Shown here piece after piece: positions 8,416 through 16,138 of a DNA stretch of 33,293 bases. The notes beneath the pieces are model-generated. The model saw only the letters and a list, made by a program, of their open reading frames with translations, made no database searches and was not told the origin of the DNA. How positions within the stretch are numbered: the first letter of the stretch is position 1; each line of letters begins with the position of its first letter. The stretch covers positions 1 to 33,293 of the forward strand of contig RDXK01000108.1 in the NCBI GenBank assembly GCA_004292605.1. The letters run 5' to 3'. The stretch is from Bacteroidota bacterium. Lineage in GTDB: Bacteria > Bacteroidota > Bacteroidia > Chitinophagales > Chitinophagaceae. A program made the position numbers and the translations under genes.

Positions 8416-9480
8416 ATGAGGACACTCATATCAATTAAAGCACTATTACTTTTTATAATATTATATTCTTGCAAAAAGCAAGACACTCCAATTGGGAACT
8501 ATGATAATGTAAAACATTACCTCCAGAAACAACAAGAAGGCATTTCAGCCAAACGCAAATTGAAAATAGCCCAAATCCTAGCAAGTGCTGAATGGAATAA
8601 AAGCTGGATAGAGGAAATGCCAGGAGATAAATACGTCGAATTAATACCCCTTGGTAAGAATTTAAATTTTGTTAACCAAGCGAGTCTTCCAGTTCAAAAC
8701 TATTTGGCGGTCTACATGGACAACAGAACGAAATCAATCGACAAAATTTTGGTTGTTCAATACGACGGAAAAGATCCTGACATTAAGAGGCTACAGGTTT
8801 TTAAAAATCTTTACTTCAATCGAAAAGTTACTGGGGACTATACTATCACCTTCCTCTCAATTTACGATCTTTTTCAATATCAGTTTGTTTACAAGGACGG
8901 CAAAAAAACGATGGGAGTAGTGGAGGGCAAACAGGTTAGCAACCAACGAGGAGGATGTATGGATTGGTTCTTAATCCATATAGCACCTGACGGAACAATA
9001 ACAATGACATTTCTATTTAGGACATGCAATCAATGCTATAGTGGAACTGCTACTACTATTGTATTTACTGACTGTGACGACCCAATTCCAGGTGGCGGAA
9101 CTACAGGGCCGAACACACCTTGGCCAGGTCCACCACAAACAGAAGAAGTGTACAGAAGATTTGAGTGGACCATCCCCTCAGCTGATTTAAGTTCGAGTAC
9201 TGTGGATATACGAGTAACCACTGATTTCTACGGTAATAGACAATCGGGAGTATTCACCGGCGGTAATTTTTCTGGCATTTATCATGTGAAATCTGAAGCC
9301 ATTTCGTACTTGCCACCGTCAACTCCCGTTACTTGGTCGGAACAAACAAATTCAATAACTACAAGCTATTCGGGAGGTTATGCTAGCTACGGAAATTTAA
9401 GTGGAAACCTGACTGTCGATCAAATCGAAACACCAATACAAACCGCAATGGGTTGGATGTTTTTTCAAGTGTTTCCATAG
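8416..9480 (+). CDS. Lipoprotein of unknown function with four central cysteines
   Basis: 354 residues from the ATG at 8416. In-frame TTG starts further upstream (from 8311) would place 35 residues before a clear lipoprotein signal, so they are rejected. Lipobox LYSC gives lipidated Cys19. Residues 20-175 are a mixed, charged domain with no motif I recognise. Residues 179-222 contain GGCMDWFLIHIAPDGTITM and cysteines at 181, 204, 207 and 220, probably disulfide-linked outside the cytoplasm. A flexible linker rich in Pro/Gly/Thr (PGGGTTGPNTPWPGPP) leads to a beta-rich C-terminal domain of about 100 residues. The layout of constant-looking front, linker and separate tail is modular. It is the only plus-strand gene in this part of the region, and by eye its codon choice differs from that of its neighbours, suggesting acquisition. 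I cannot assign a function. Confidence 0.85.
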   Translation: MRTLISIKALLLFIILYSCKKQDTPIGNYDNVKHYLQKQQEGISAKRKLKIAQILASAEWNKSWIEEMPGDKYVELIPLGKNLNFVNQASLPVQNYLAVYMDNRTKSIDKILVVQYDGKDPDIKRLQVFKNLYFNRKVTGDYTITFLSIYDLFQYQFVYKDGKKTMGVVEGKQVSNQRGGCMDWFLIHIAPDGTITMTFLFRTCNQCYSGTATTIVFTDCDDPIPGGGTTGPNTPWPGPPQTEEVYRRFEWTIPSADLSSSTVDIRVTTDFYGNRQSGVFTGGNFSGIYHVKSEAISYLPPSTPVTWSEQTNSITTSYSGGYASYGNLSGNLTVDQIETPIQTAMGWMFFQVFP

Positions 9481-9514
9481 ATGACGATTACCGATCTAAA
9501 TTGAACCAAAAATA

Positions 9515-9551
9515 AATAAGGCTGTCACGTACTTCCGTGACAGCCTTTATT
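9515..9551. terminator. Bidirectional intrinsic terminator
   Basis: The arms AATAAGGCTGTCACG (9515-9529) and CGTGACAGCCTTTATT (9536-9551) pair with one bulge around a 6-base loop. T-rich tracts lie on both outer sides. It separates the convergent plus-strand lipoprotein (stop 9480) from the minus-strand DUF4397 gene (stop 9643) and can serve both. Confidence 0.87.
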
Positions 9552-9642
9552 TTAATCTCCTTCTATAACCTTCTTCCAAATCCAGTAAACATCAAATACA
9601 GCCACAAAGCGATTTATCAATGCCCTGTAATAGACTATATGG

Positions 9643-10401
9643 TTATGGATAGTGACGGAAACTTTCTAACGAAAGAGGCCTAGTTTGTGCCGTTCCGGCA
9701 GCAAAAAATGTCCAAATCGATTGGTTTCCTAAAGTTAAACTAGTTGCAATCACCGCAGTACTTGTTCCGGCCAATCTTGCCGTAACTCGATATACCCCAG
9801 ATGGCAAACTAGTAAATGTTGCAGTTTGCCCTATCGTTGCCAAAGTTGGTGCAGCACCCAAATAGGCTCTATTTCTAACCGTTACACTGTCAGTATCAAC
9901 TCCGCCGACTACTCTCGTAAAAGTTACATCCACTGCCGGAGCGTTAATAGCTAAGTGGGCAAAACGCACTTTGGCCTGGCCTGTAGCAGGTAAATTCAAA
10001 TCGTCTACCAACTGCACACCACGGTAAGTAGAAGTAGCAGTAACTGGTATGGGTAATGTATCGTATATCAAATACGTGTAACCCTGACCATTGTTAATCT
10101 GTTGGTTGTTGGCCGTCCACAAAACTCGGTTGGTATTACCGGCTAACCGCAAGCTCAAGTTTCTAACACCTGGTGTTACTGCTTGGTAGCCAGTAGCACC
10201 CCGGTAAGTTAAAGCTGTATTGGCACGGATGGAGGTATCAACAAACAAAGTAAATGTGGGAAGCAACGGAGCAAACGCAGTACTTACTACCGGTGCAGCA
10301 TTGATAATATTTACACTTCCAAAATCGGTTGTAAACGTATTTTCCTTACCACAACTTGCTAAAACCGCTCCCAGTGCTAAAAATCCTATTATTTTTTTCA
10401 T
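9643..10401 (-). CDS. DUF4397-domain lipoprotein
   Basis: 252 residues with lipobox VLASC (lipidated Cys17). The body is two beta-rich repeats of the DUF4397 type. The first has NIINAAPVV...FTLFVDTSI (residues about 31-57); the second has AKVRFAHLAINAPAVDVTFTRV (about 142-163), matching the family core of VRFVHASPDAPAVDV type. The C-terminus is FRHYP. DUF4397 proteins are surface or periplasmic lipoproteins of unknown activity. It is the third gene of the SusCD-B operon, 36 bases after susD-B and before a shared terminator, so it may be an accessory surface-binding lipoprotein of that uptake system (inference). A decayed relative lies at 7989-8192. Confidence 0.9.
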   Translation of the reverse strand: MKKIIGFLALGAVLASCGKENTFTTDFGSVNIINAAPVVSTAFAPLLPTFTLFVDTSIRANTALTYRGATGYQAVTPGVRNLSLRLAGNTNRVLWTANNQQINNGQGYTYLIYDTLPIPVTATSTYRGVQLVDDLNLPATGQAKVRFAHLAINAPAVDVTFTRVVGGVDTDSVTVRNRAYLGAAPTLATIGQTATFTSLPSGVYRVTARLAGTSTAVIATSLTLGNQSIWTFFAAGTAQTRPLSLESFRHYP

Positions 10402-10437
10402 TATTTCAATTATTTAAGAGTAAACAATTCCCTACTA

Positions 10438-11898
10438 CTAGTAGTTAGGATTCTGTTGCATATTTGGGTTGGCAAATGTTTCCTGCTGAGGAATTGGTAA
10501 CACCATTCTAAAGTCGCTAGCAGGTAAATTTTGGATGGTAGTTAATCCACCAGCATCCCCTAAATCACGCTGAATACCCAATCCTTTACGCTTTAAATCG
10601 AAAAGGCGGAAACCTTCGTAACAAAGCTCTTTGTAACGCTCTTCCAAAATAGCTGCAATTAAAGCTGCTCTGTCAGAAATATTGGTGTGTGTGTAGCCAG
10701 TAATTCTATTGCTACGTAACAATGCTAAATCGGCATTGGCAGCAGCAATATTGTTCAACTCTGCATTGGCTTCGGCACGGCTTAATAACGACTCTGAGGT
10801 ACGTAATACTTTTACATCGTACTGGAAGTTTTCACCATTACCACCAAATACACTACCATACTTGTTAATCAAGTTTCTTGGACCCGCAGGGCCTGTAGCC
10901 GGACGGAAGAACAAGGAAGTTCTAACATCCGATGCACTAAATAAGTTGGTTAATTTAACGGCGGCACTTGCTTGTACTGCACCAGTTCCTACATCCTGAA
11001 ACAAAGAACCTACCGCAAAACCAAGGTTGGATAATTGGATATTGTATTTCCAAACTACCTCAGTGCTTTGGTTGGCTGTCAACGTACGAGTAGTCCAAAT
11101 AGCAGGGTAGTTGGCAATATTAGATATAGGCTGAGCCGTGATAATTTCATTAGCTCTTGTAATTACCTCATTCCAATTCCTAGTATGTTCAGCGGCACGT
11201 ACTTGCAAAGCTATTACAGCGTTTCTTGTAAGTCTACCATTATCAGTAAACGTAGCAGGAATCAAGGTTCTAGCTAAAGCAAGATCCAAGTTTACTTGGT
11301 TTATTACTTCTTGCTGTGTAGCACGTGTAGGGCGGAAACTGCCTGGCGTACGCACAAAAGTAGTTTGCACGGGTACACCTAAAGCATTGGGTGTGTACTG
11401 TGGCGTGCTAGCATACCAACGCAATAACTCTAAGTGGCAGAAAGCCCTGATGGCTATCATTTCACCACGAATTTGCTCTTTCAAAGCTACTTCGGCAGCG
11501 GTGGGCGTAGGTACGGGAACCATTAGTTCTACTAACCTATTGGCACGGTCGATAACAGTGTACAGGTTTGTCCATGCACCACCATTTTCGCCATCTCTCC
11601 AATCTTGGGTATCACTTACAAATTGCCAGTTGAACAATATATTACCCACGTTGCGGTACTCACCACCAACACCTAACCTAACCTCGTCAGTGATGTAGGC
11701 ACTCACATGCGATGCTCTTCTTACACCTAGCGAACCGTAAACACCATTTAAGCCGTTCACCACATCCTGCATATTTTGGATGGCCTGGGTGGCTGGTATT
11801 TGGTCGATGGGGGTTACCGCATCTACCGTGTCGCGGCGGCAGGCTACTAAAGAGGAACCCAACACAGCCGCTAATAAAAACTTCTTATATATTTTCAT
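10438..11898 (-). CDS. SusD/RagB-family outer-membrane lipoprotein (SusD-B)
   Basis: 486 residues with lipobox SLVAC (lipidated Cys20). Family features: the AIRAFCHLELLRWYAS helix near residues 145-165, the NAVIALQVRAAEHTRNWNEVI tetratricopeptide-like segment, and the C-terminal LRSNRITGYT...ILEERYKELCYEGFRLFDLKRKGLG motif, followed by a conserved RMVLPIPQQE ending. It begins 20 bases after susC-B stops and is followed by the DUF4397 gene, so it is the middle gene of a three-gene operon. Its role is surface capture of a nutrient for SusC-B; the substrate cannot be told. Confidence 0.95.
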   Translation of the reverse strand: MKIYKKFLLAAVLGSSLVACRRDTVDAVTPIDQIPATQAIQNMQDVVNGLNGVYGSLGVRRASHVSAYITDEVRLGVGGEYRNVGNILFNWQFVSDTQDWRDGENGGAWTNLYTVIDRANRLVELMVPVPTPTAAEVALKEQIRGEMIAIRAFCHLELLRWYASTPQYTPNALGVPVQTTFVRTPGSFRPTRATQQEVINQVNLDLALARTLIPATFTDNGRLTRNAVIALQVRAAEHTRNWNEVITRANEIITAQPISNIANYPAIWTTRTLTANQSTEVVWKYNIQLSNLGFAVGSLFQDVGTGAVQASAAVKLTNLFSASDVRTSLFFRPATGPAGPRNLINKYGSVFGGNGENFQYDVKVLRTSESLLSRAEANAELNNIAAANADLALLRSNRITGYTHTNISDRAALIAAILEERYKELCYEGFRLFDLKRKGLGIQRDLGDAGGLTTIQNLPASDFRMVLPIPQQETFANPNMQQNPNY

Positions 11899-11918
11899 AA
11901 AAATTCTGTCTGTTTAAA

Positions 11919-14900
11919 TTAGAAAGTAATGTCTAAACCTGCACTGTAGGTTCTTGGGTTTGGAAACTCGTACTGAGCAATGTTGTTGCTTTCTTCTGGG
12001 TCAAAACCTTGCCATTTAGTCCAAGTATACAAGTTTTGTGCTTGCATGTAAAAACGCACAGCTTTAATGGGCTTGCCTTTAGGTGTAGTGTAATTGTACG
12101 CTACAGTTACGTTACGTAAACGGATAAAGGAAGCATCCATGATATCTCTAGACGAGAACTGACGTTGAGAGCTAATTCTCTGGTAGTTGGTTCTGTCGCC
12201 TGGGCGCTGCCAAGTTTCTAACAATTCCACACGCTTGTTGAACGCCACGTTAGAGTTGGTAGTTTCATAAAAGAAGCTTTCGTTGTTAAAGCGCTTGATA
12301 CCCTGTGCTGTACTTAATAAGGCACTAAACGTAAAGCCTTTATAAGTAATATCTAAACTACTACCACCAGTAAAGCTTGGTAAAAATGTACCAAATGCAG
12401 CACGGTTATTGGCAGCCGAGTAGAAATTGGTAGGGTTACCATTGATATCTTGGTAAACTGGCTGACCAGAAACTGGATCAACACCTAACCAACCCACTGT
12501 GAAATGGCTACCCAATGGTAAACCTACACGGATGATACCGGTACCTTGAGGAATTTCACTTAATAAACCAAGGCTACGTATACGGTTTTTGTTAAAGTTA
12601 CCATTTAAGCCTACTGTTACCAATAGATCGCTGGTAGAAACTACATCCACGTTAAAGTTGAAGTCAACCCCGCTGTTACGCATTTGAGCAGCATTGGTAG
12701 AAAGTGCAGTAAAACCAGAAGTTCTTGACAAAGGCTGGTTAACAAATAGATTACGAGTATCTTTTACATAGTAATCCACTGTAACACGAGCACGCTTTTT
12801 CCAGAAACTCAAATCCAAACCAATGTTTGAAATAACTTGGCTCTCTAAACGGAAATCTTCGTTACCAGGCGATGTTGGCACAATACCCGCAACACCTGCA
12901 TAACCAGAAAATGCACCATAAGTAGAAATATATCCAAAATCTGATAGCAAACCGTTAGCATTAGCAGCCTCACCGCGGCTAGCACGGATACGAGCTTCGT
13001 CTAAGAAAGATTGCTTTTTAAAGAATTTCTCATTGGTAATATTCCAAGTGGCACCCGCAGTATAGAACACATTGTTTCTATTTTTCGCAGGTACTTGAGA
13101 AGGAGCATCTCTACGTACACTAGCCGATACAGAGAATCTGCGATCGTAGGTATAGTCTGCCATAAAAAACTCACTAAACAAACCATTCCAGGTACGGCCA
13201 CCACCAATAGCAGGAATCAAGCCATTAGCAGCAGTACCTGCTGTAATAGCGGCTGGTGTGTTAGGCAACCTTGGGTTTAAACCATAACCAGTAGCACCAA
13301 AGTTTCTGAAACGATTACGAATAGCTTCAATCATAGCCATGGCATTCACGGTATGCTTGTTAGCAAATGTTTTGTTATATACTAAACCAGTGGTGCTTAC
13401 CAACTGTAAGTTTTCAGCATTGCTTTCGTTATACAAACCTTGGTTACCAGGTACTACTAGGCTACCCGCAAATGAATTAGGGTCAATAAAACGGCTAGCG
13501 TTGTTATTTCTCCAGTCAACACCGTTGGTAGTTTTAAAACTTAACCCATCCCAGATATTGTATTGAACAGTTAAACCTAAATTACCTTTAAACTGGTTAG
13601 ATAAGCTGGTAGTTACAAATAAACGCTCATAAGCATTGGCACCCGTTAAACCGGCACCAGTAGCCAAGCTACCATCGGGGCGGCGTAAACGGCGGTACGG
13701 CAATTCAAGGAATGCAGCGGCAATAGGGTTTGCCAAAGCCACGGCATTTTCACTTTCGATATTACTCAAACCACTAAAACCAGCAAATGAACGTACACTT
13801 ACTGTTAAACGATCGCTTTTGAAATCGATGTTACCACGGAAAGTATAACGATCTAAATTAGAACGGAATATAGAACCTTGCTGCTTAAAGCGAGACAAAG
13901 AGGTGAAAAAACTCAATTTTTGATCACCACCGCTTACGCTCAATTCGTCCTGCACAAAAGTGGCATTACGGAAAAACTGATCGGGCCAGCGCTGATCGAT
14001 ACTTTTTGTAGAATCTAACAAACGAGCAAAATTTGCCTGCTGTGCAGGAGTAGCTGCTTGTACGGCTGGGTTACTAGGACTCCAATCCCACCCAGGAAAA
14101 CCGTTGGTAGTAGTATTGGCTAACAATCCCACGGGGCCACCCAACACTCTTGCTTCATATTCCAAACGTTGTTCAGAGTTCAACAAAGTGATGTTTGCCT
14201 GACGCGGAGCATTAGACACACCACGTTGGCTACGGAATGTAACTACCGGCTTACCACCTTTACCTTTTTTGGAAGTGATAACAATTACACCATTGGCACC
14301 ACGGCTTCCGTACTGACCAGCACCTGCTGCATCCTTCAAAACCTCTACGTTTTCAAAATCGTTCGGGTTTAAAGAACGGAAAACACCTGCTTCAATAGGA
14401 ATACCATCTAATACATACAACGGATCGTTACCGCCAGAAATACTACCTACACCACGGATGTTTACACGAGCTGAAGATCCTGGCTGACCAGAACCTGAGG
14501 CGATGTACAAACCGGGAACACGACCTTGTAAGATTTGTTCAAACGAAGCCATAGGCACTTGCTCAATAGCTTTAGCCTCAACTTTACTAGACGAACCTGT
14601 AAATTCAGTTCTCTTTTTTCTGGAGTAACCGGTAACCACTACATCGTCCAAACTTTGATCGGAACTAGCAAGGGTAACACTGATGGTATTTTTAGTACCT
14701 AAGGTTATTTCTTGCGTCTCAAAATTCACGGAACTAACTACTAAAGTTTTACCGTTTGCGGGCACATTCAGCACATAACTACCATCGTCGTTAGTTAAAG
14801 TACCCACTGTGGTACCTTTCACTAAGATGGACACACCTGATAGTGGCTTACCGTTTTTGTCGGTAATTTTACCACTAACACGCTTGGTTTGTGCAAACAG

Positions 14901-14948
14901 CTGCAAACTCAGCAAACACACACACAACAGTGTTAAGAGTTTTCTCAT
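11919..14948 (-). CDS. SusC/RagA-family TonB-linked outer-membrane transporter (SusC-B)
   Basis: 1009 residues from the ATG at 14948. A frame extension to 15017 would add 23 residues ahead of a clear signal peptide (MRKLLTLLCVCLLSLQLFAQ) and is rejected. The carboxypeptidase-regulatory-like domain (KRVSGKITDKNGKPLSGVSI) spans about 22-105, followed by LDDVVVTGYSRKKR, the plug signature VNIRGVGSISGGNDPLYVLDGIP and a long barrel ending in Phe (SAGLDITF). Its first 105 residues closely resemble those of SusC-A while the barrel diverges. It leads the susC-susD-DUF4397 operon. Upstream it shares TTAAACCTC-N8-ATG with susC-A. Confidence 0.96.
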   Translation of the reverse strand: MRKLLTLLCVCLLSLQLFAQTKRVSGKITDKNGKPLSGVSILVKGTTVGTLTNDDGSYVLNVPANGKTLVVSSVNFETQEITLGTKNTISVTLASSDQSLDDVVVTGYSRKKRTEFTGSSSKVEAKAIEQVPMASFEQILQGRVPGLYIASGSGQPGSSARVNIRGVGSISGGNDPLYVLDGIPIEAGVFRSLNPNDFENVEVLKDAAGAGQYGSRGANGVIVITSKKGKGGKPVVTFRSQRGVSNAPRQANITLLNSEQRLEYEARVLGGPVGLLANTTTNGFPGWDWSPSNPAVQAATPAQQANFARLLDSTKSIDQRWPDQFFRNATFVQDELSVSGGDQKLSFFTSLSRFKQQGSIFRSNLDRYTFRGNIDFKSDRLTVSVRSFAGFSGLSNIESENAVALANPIAAAFLELPYRRLRRPDGSLATGAGLTGANAYERLFVTTSLSNQFKGNLGLTVQYNIWDGLSFKTTNGVDWRNNNASRFIDPNSFAGSLVVPGNQGLYNESNAENLQLVSTTGLVYNKTFANKHTVNAMAMIEAIRNRFRNFGATGYGLNPRLPNTPAAITAGTAANGLIPAIGGGRTWNGLFSEFFMADYTYDRRFSVSASVRRDAPSQVPAKNRNNVFYTAGATWNITNEKFFKKQSFLDEARIRASRGEAANANGLLSDFGYISTYGAFSGYAGVAGIVPTSPGNEDFRLESQVISNIGLDLSFWKKRARVTVDYYVKDTRNLFVNQPLSRTSGFTALSTNAAQMRNSGVDFNFNVDVVSTSDLLVTVGLNGNFNKNRIRSLGLLSEIPQGTGIIRVGLPLGSHFTVGWLGVDPVSGQPVYQDINGNPTNFYSAANNRAAFGTFLPSFTGGSSLDITYKGFTFSALLSTAQGIKRFNNESFFYETTNSNVAFNKRVELLETWQRPGDRTNYQRISSQRQFSSRDIMDASFIRLRNVTVAYNYTTPKGKPIKAVRFYMQAQNLYTWTKWQGFDPEESNNIAQYEFPNPRTYSAGLDITF

Positions 14949-14956
14949 AATCAAAC

Positions 14957-14965
14957 GAGGTTTAA
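14957..14965 (-). promoter_or_regulatory. susC-B leader element TTAAACCTC
   Basis: The minus strand reads TTAAACCTC with exactly 8 bases to the ATG at 14948, the same 9-mer and spacing as upstream of susC-A. The intergenic stretch to 15177 is otherwise AT-rich; no complete consensus promoter was found in it for susC-B, only TACGTTTT near 15047-15054 preceded by a possible TTG. Confidence 0.45.
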
Positions 14966-15177
14966 CTTGATTTAAAAAAGTGAGGCAATTTAATGAACAA
15001 TTAACATACCTAGACAAATAATGTTAAAAGAAAGTTGCACCTGTGTTAGACAAAACGTAAATTTTTCGGTGAAATCAATTATATGTTGCTAGTTATACAT
15101 TTGATAATGAACGGTTTTTAACCAAATAACCGAATTATTAATTTTTTACCATACATGTTAACTTTATTTTTACAAAC

Positions 15178-15951
15178 ATGAAAAAGTACTGTTTGCTGGC
15201 TGCTATTTGCCTGCTAGGCCTACATTTCGCGGCATTTAGCCAGGCCAAAACTTGGCGTATTGGGGCCAAAGGCGGTTTTACCATACCTAATTTAGAAGCT
15301 ATTGGCGAACCCGATGGTACTTTAAGCAGTGGCTATAGTAGTATACGGGGCACATTTGCTGGCATTAAAGTGCAATACCAATTTACCAGTAGGCTGGGCA
15401 TTATTACCGAATTTAACTACGCCGAACTAGGTGGGAAAAAAGAAGGCGACCAAAAAATAAAAACTACAGGCTTGGGCAGTTTGTTTCCATTGCCGCCGGG
15501 TGTACCCTTACCTACCTATGTGTATGCACAATTCAATAATTATGTAAACCTCAACTATTTGGAACTGCCGGTAATGCTGCAATACCATTTGTGGTGGAAT
15601 AAAAAATGGCGACTAACCGCCTACGGTGGGTTATTTGCTGGCCATATGCTACAAGGTAAAAACATTGCGGAAGGCCGAAGTAAAATTTACTACGATGCTG
15701 CCTACACCCAACCCGTAATCAACAACGATATTATTTTTGATAGCAATACCGATTTAAAGAACGATTTAAACAGTTTTAACTGGGGTTTGCAGGGCGGCGG
15801 AAGCCTTTCCTACAGCTTTTTACCCAATTGGGAGGTAGAATTTAGCGGTGGCGGCAGCTATGGCTTACAACGTTTACAAAAAGATGCCACTTTTGGCAAC
15901 AACCGCACGGGTGCCTTGATGCTAACCTTGGGTGTGCAATACAAATGGTAA
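15178..15951 (+). CDS. Outer-membrane beta-barrel protein (PorT/OMP_b-brl_2 type)
   Basis: 257 residues with a cleavable signal peptide (MKKYCLLAAICLLGLHFAAFSQ, about 22 residues). The mature part starts with WRIGAKGGFTIPNL, typical of the small eight-stranded barrels called PorT-like or OMP_b-brl_2. Alternating strands follow, including YLELPVMLQYHLWWNKKWRLTAYGG in the middle (a near-diagnostic motif for this family) and a C-terminal TLGVQYKW ending in an aromatic residue. Such proteins are common in Bacteroidota; the exact role is not known. It diverges from susC-B (229 bases between starts). A TACATTTG at 15096-15103 could be its -7 element, but no paired -33 is visible. Confidence 0.88.
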   Translation: MKKYCLLAAICLLGLHFAAFSQAKTWRIGAKGGFTIPNLEAIGEPDGTLSSGYSSIRGTFAGIKVQYQFTSRLGIITEFNYAELGGKKEGDQKIKTTGLGSLFPLPPGVPLPTYVYAQFNNYVNLNYLELPVMLQYHLWWNKKWRLTAYGGLFAGHMLQGKNIAEGRSKIYYDAAYTQPVINNDIIFDSNTDLKNDLNSFNWGLQGGGSLSYSFLPNWEVEFSGGGSYGLQRLQKDATFGNNRTGALMLTLGVQYKW

Positions 15952-16107
15952 TTTTTTTCGGTGCAAGAAATATTGATAATCAATTATTTGCCTGCTTTAA
16001 CAATTCTTTTTGAAGATATTTTAAAACTTTTTTTCTGCTTTGCAGTTATTAATAGCACAAAAGCGAAATTATTTAAAGAGTCTCATAAGCAGTTAGTTTT
16101 GGTTGCG

Positions 16108-16138
16108 GCCCCCGTTTCTACGGGGGCTTACTTTTTTT
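16108..16138 (+). terminator. Plus-strand intrinsic terminator reaching the alaS stop
   Basis: A perfect 8-bp GC-rich stem (GCCCCCGT 16108-16115, ACGGGGGC 16120-16127, loop TTCT) is followed by TTACTTTTTTT on the plus strand. It lies about 155 bases past the beta-barrel gene's stop, and its T-run overlaps the end of the convergent alaS. On the minus strand no U-run follows, so it does not look like the alaS terminator. Confidence 0.75.

Noticed and set aside
11138-11698. 186-codon plus-strand open frame opposite susD-B
   Set aside because: It lies wholly antisense to a clear SusD gene, has no signal or domain and reads as reverse-frame translation of low-stop DNA.
14949-15017. 23-residue N-terminal extension of SusC-B
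   Set aside because: The signal peptide and the leader element shared with susC-A both fix the start at 14948.
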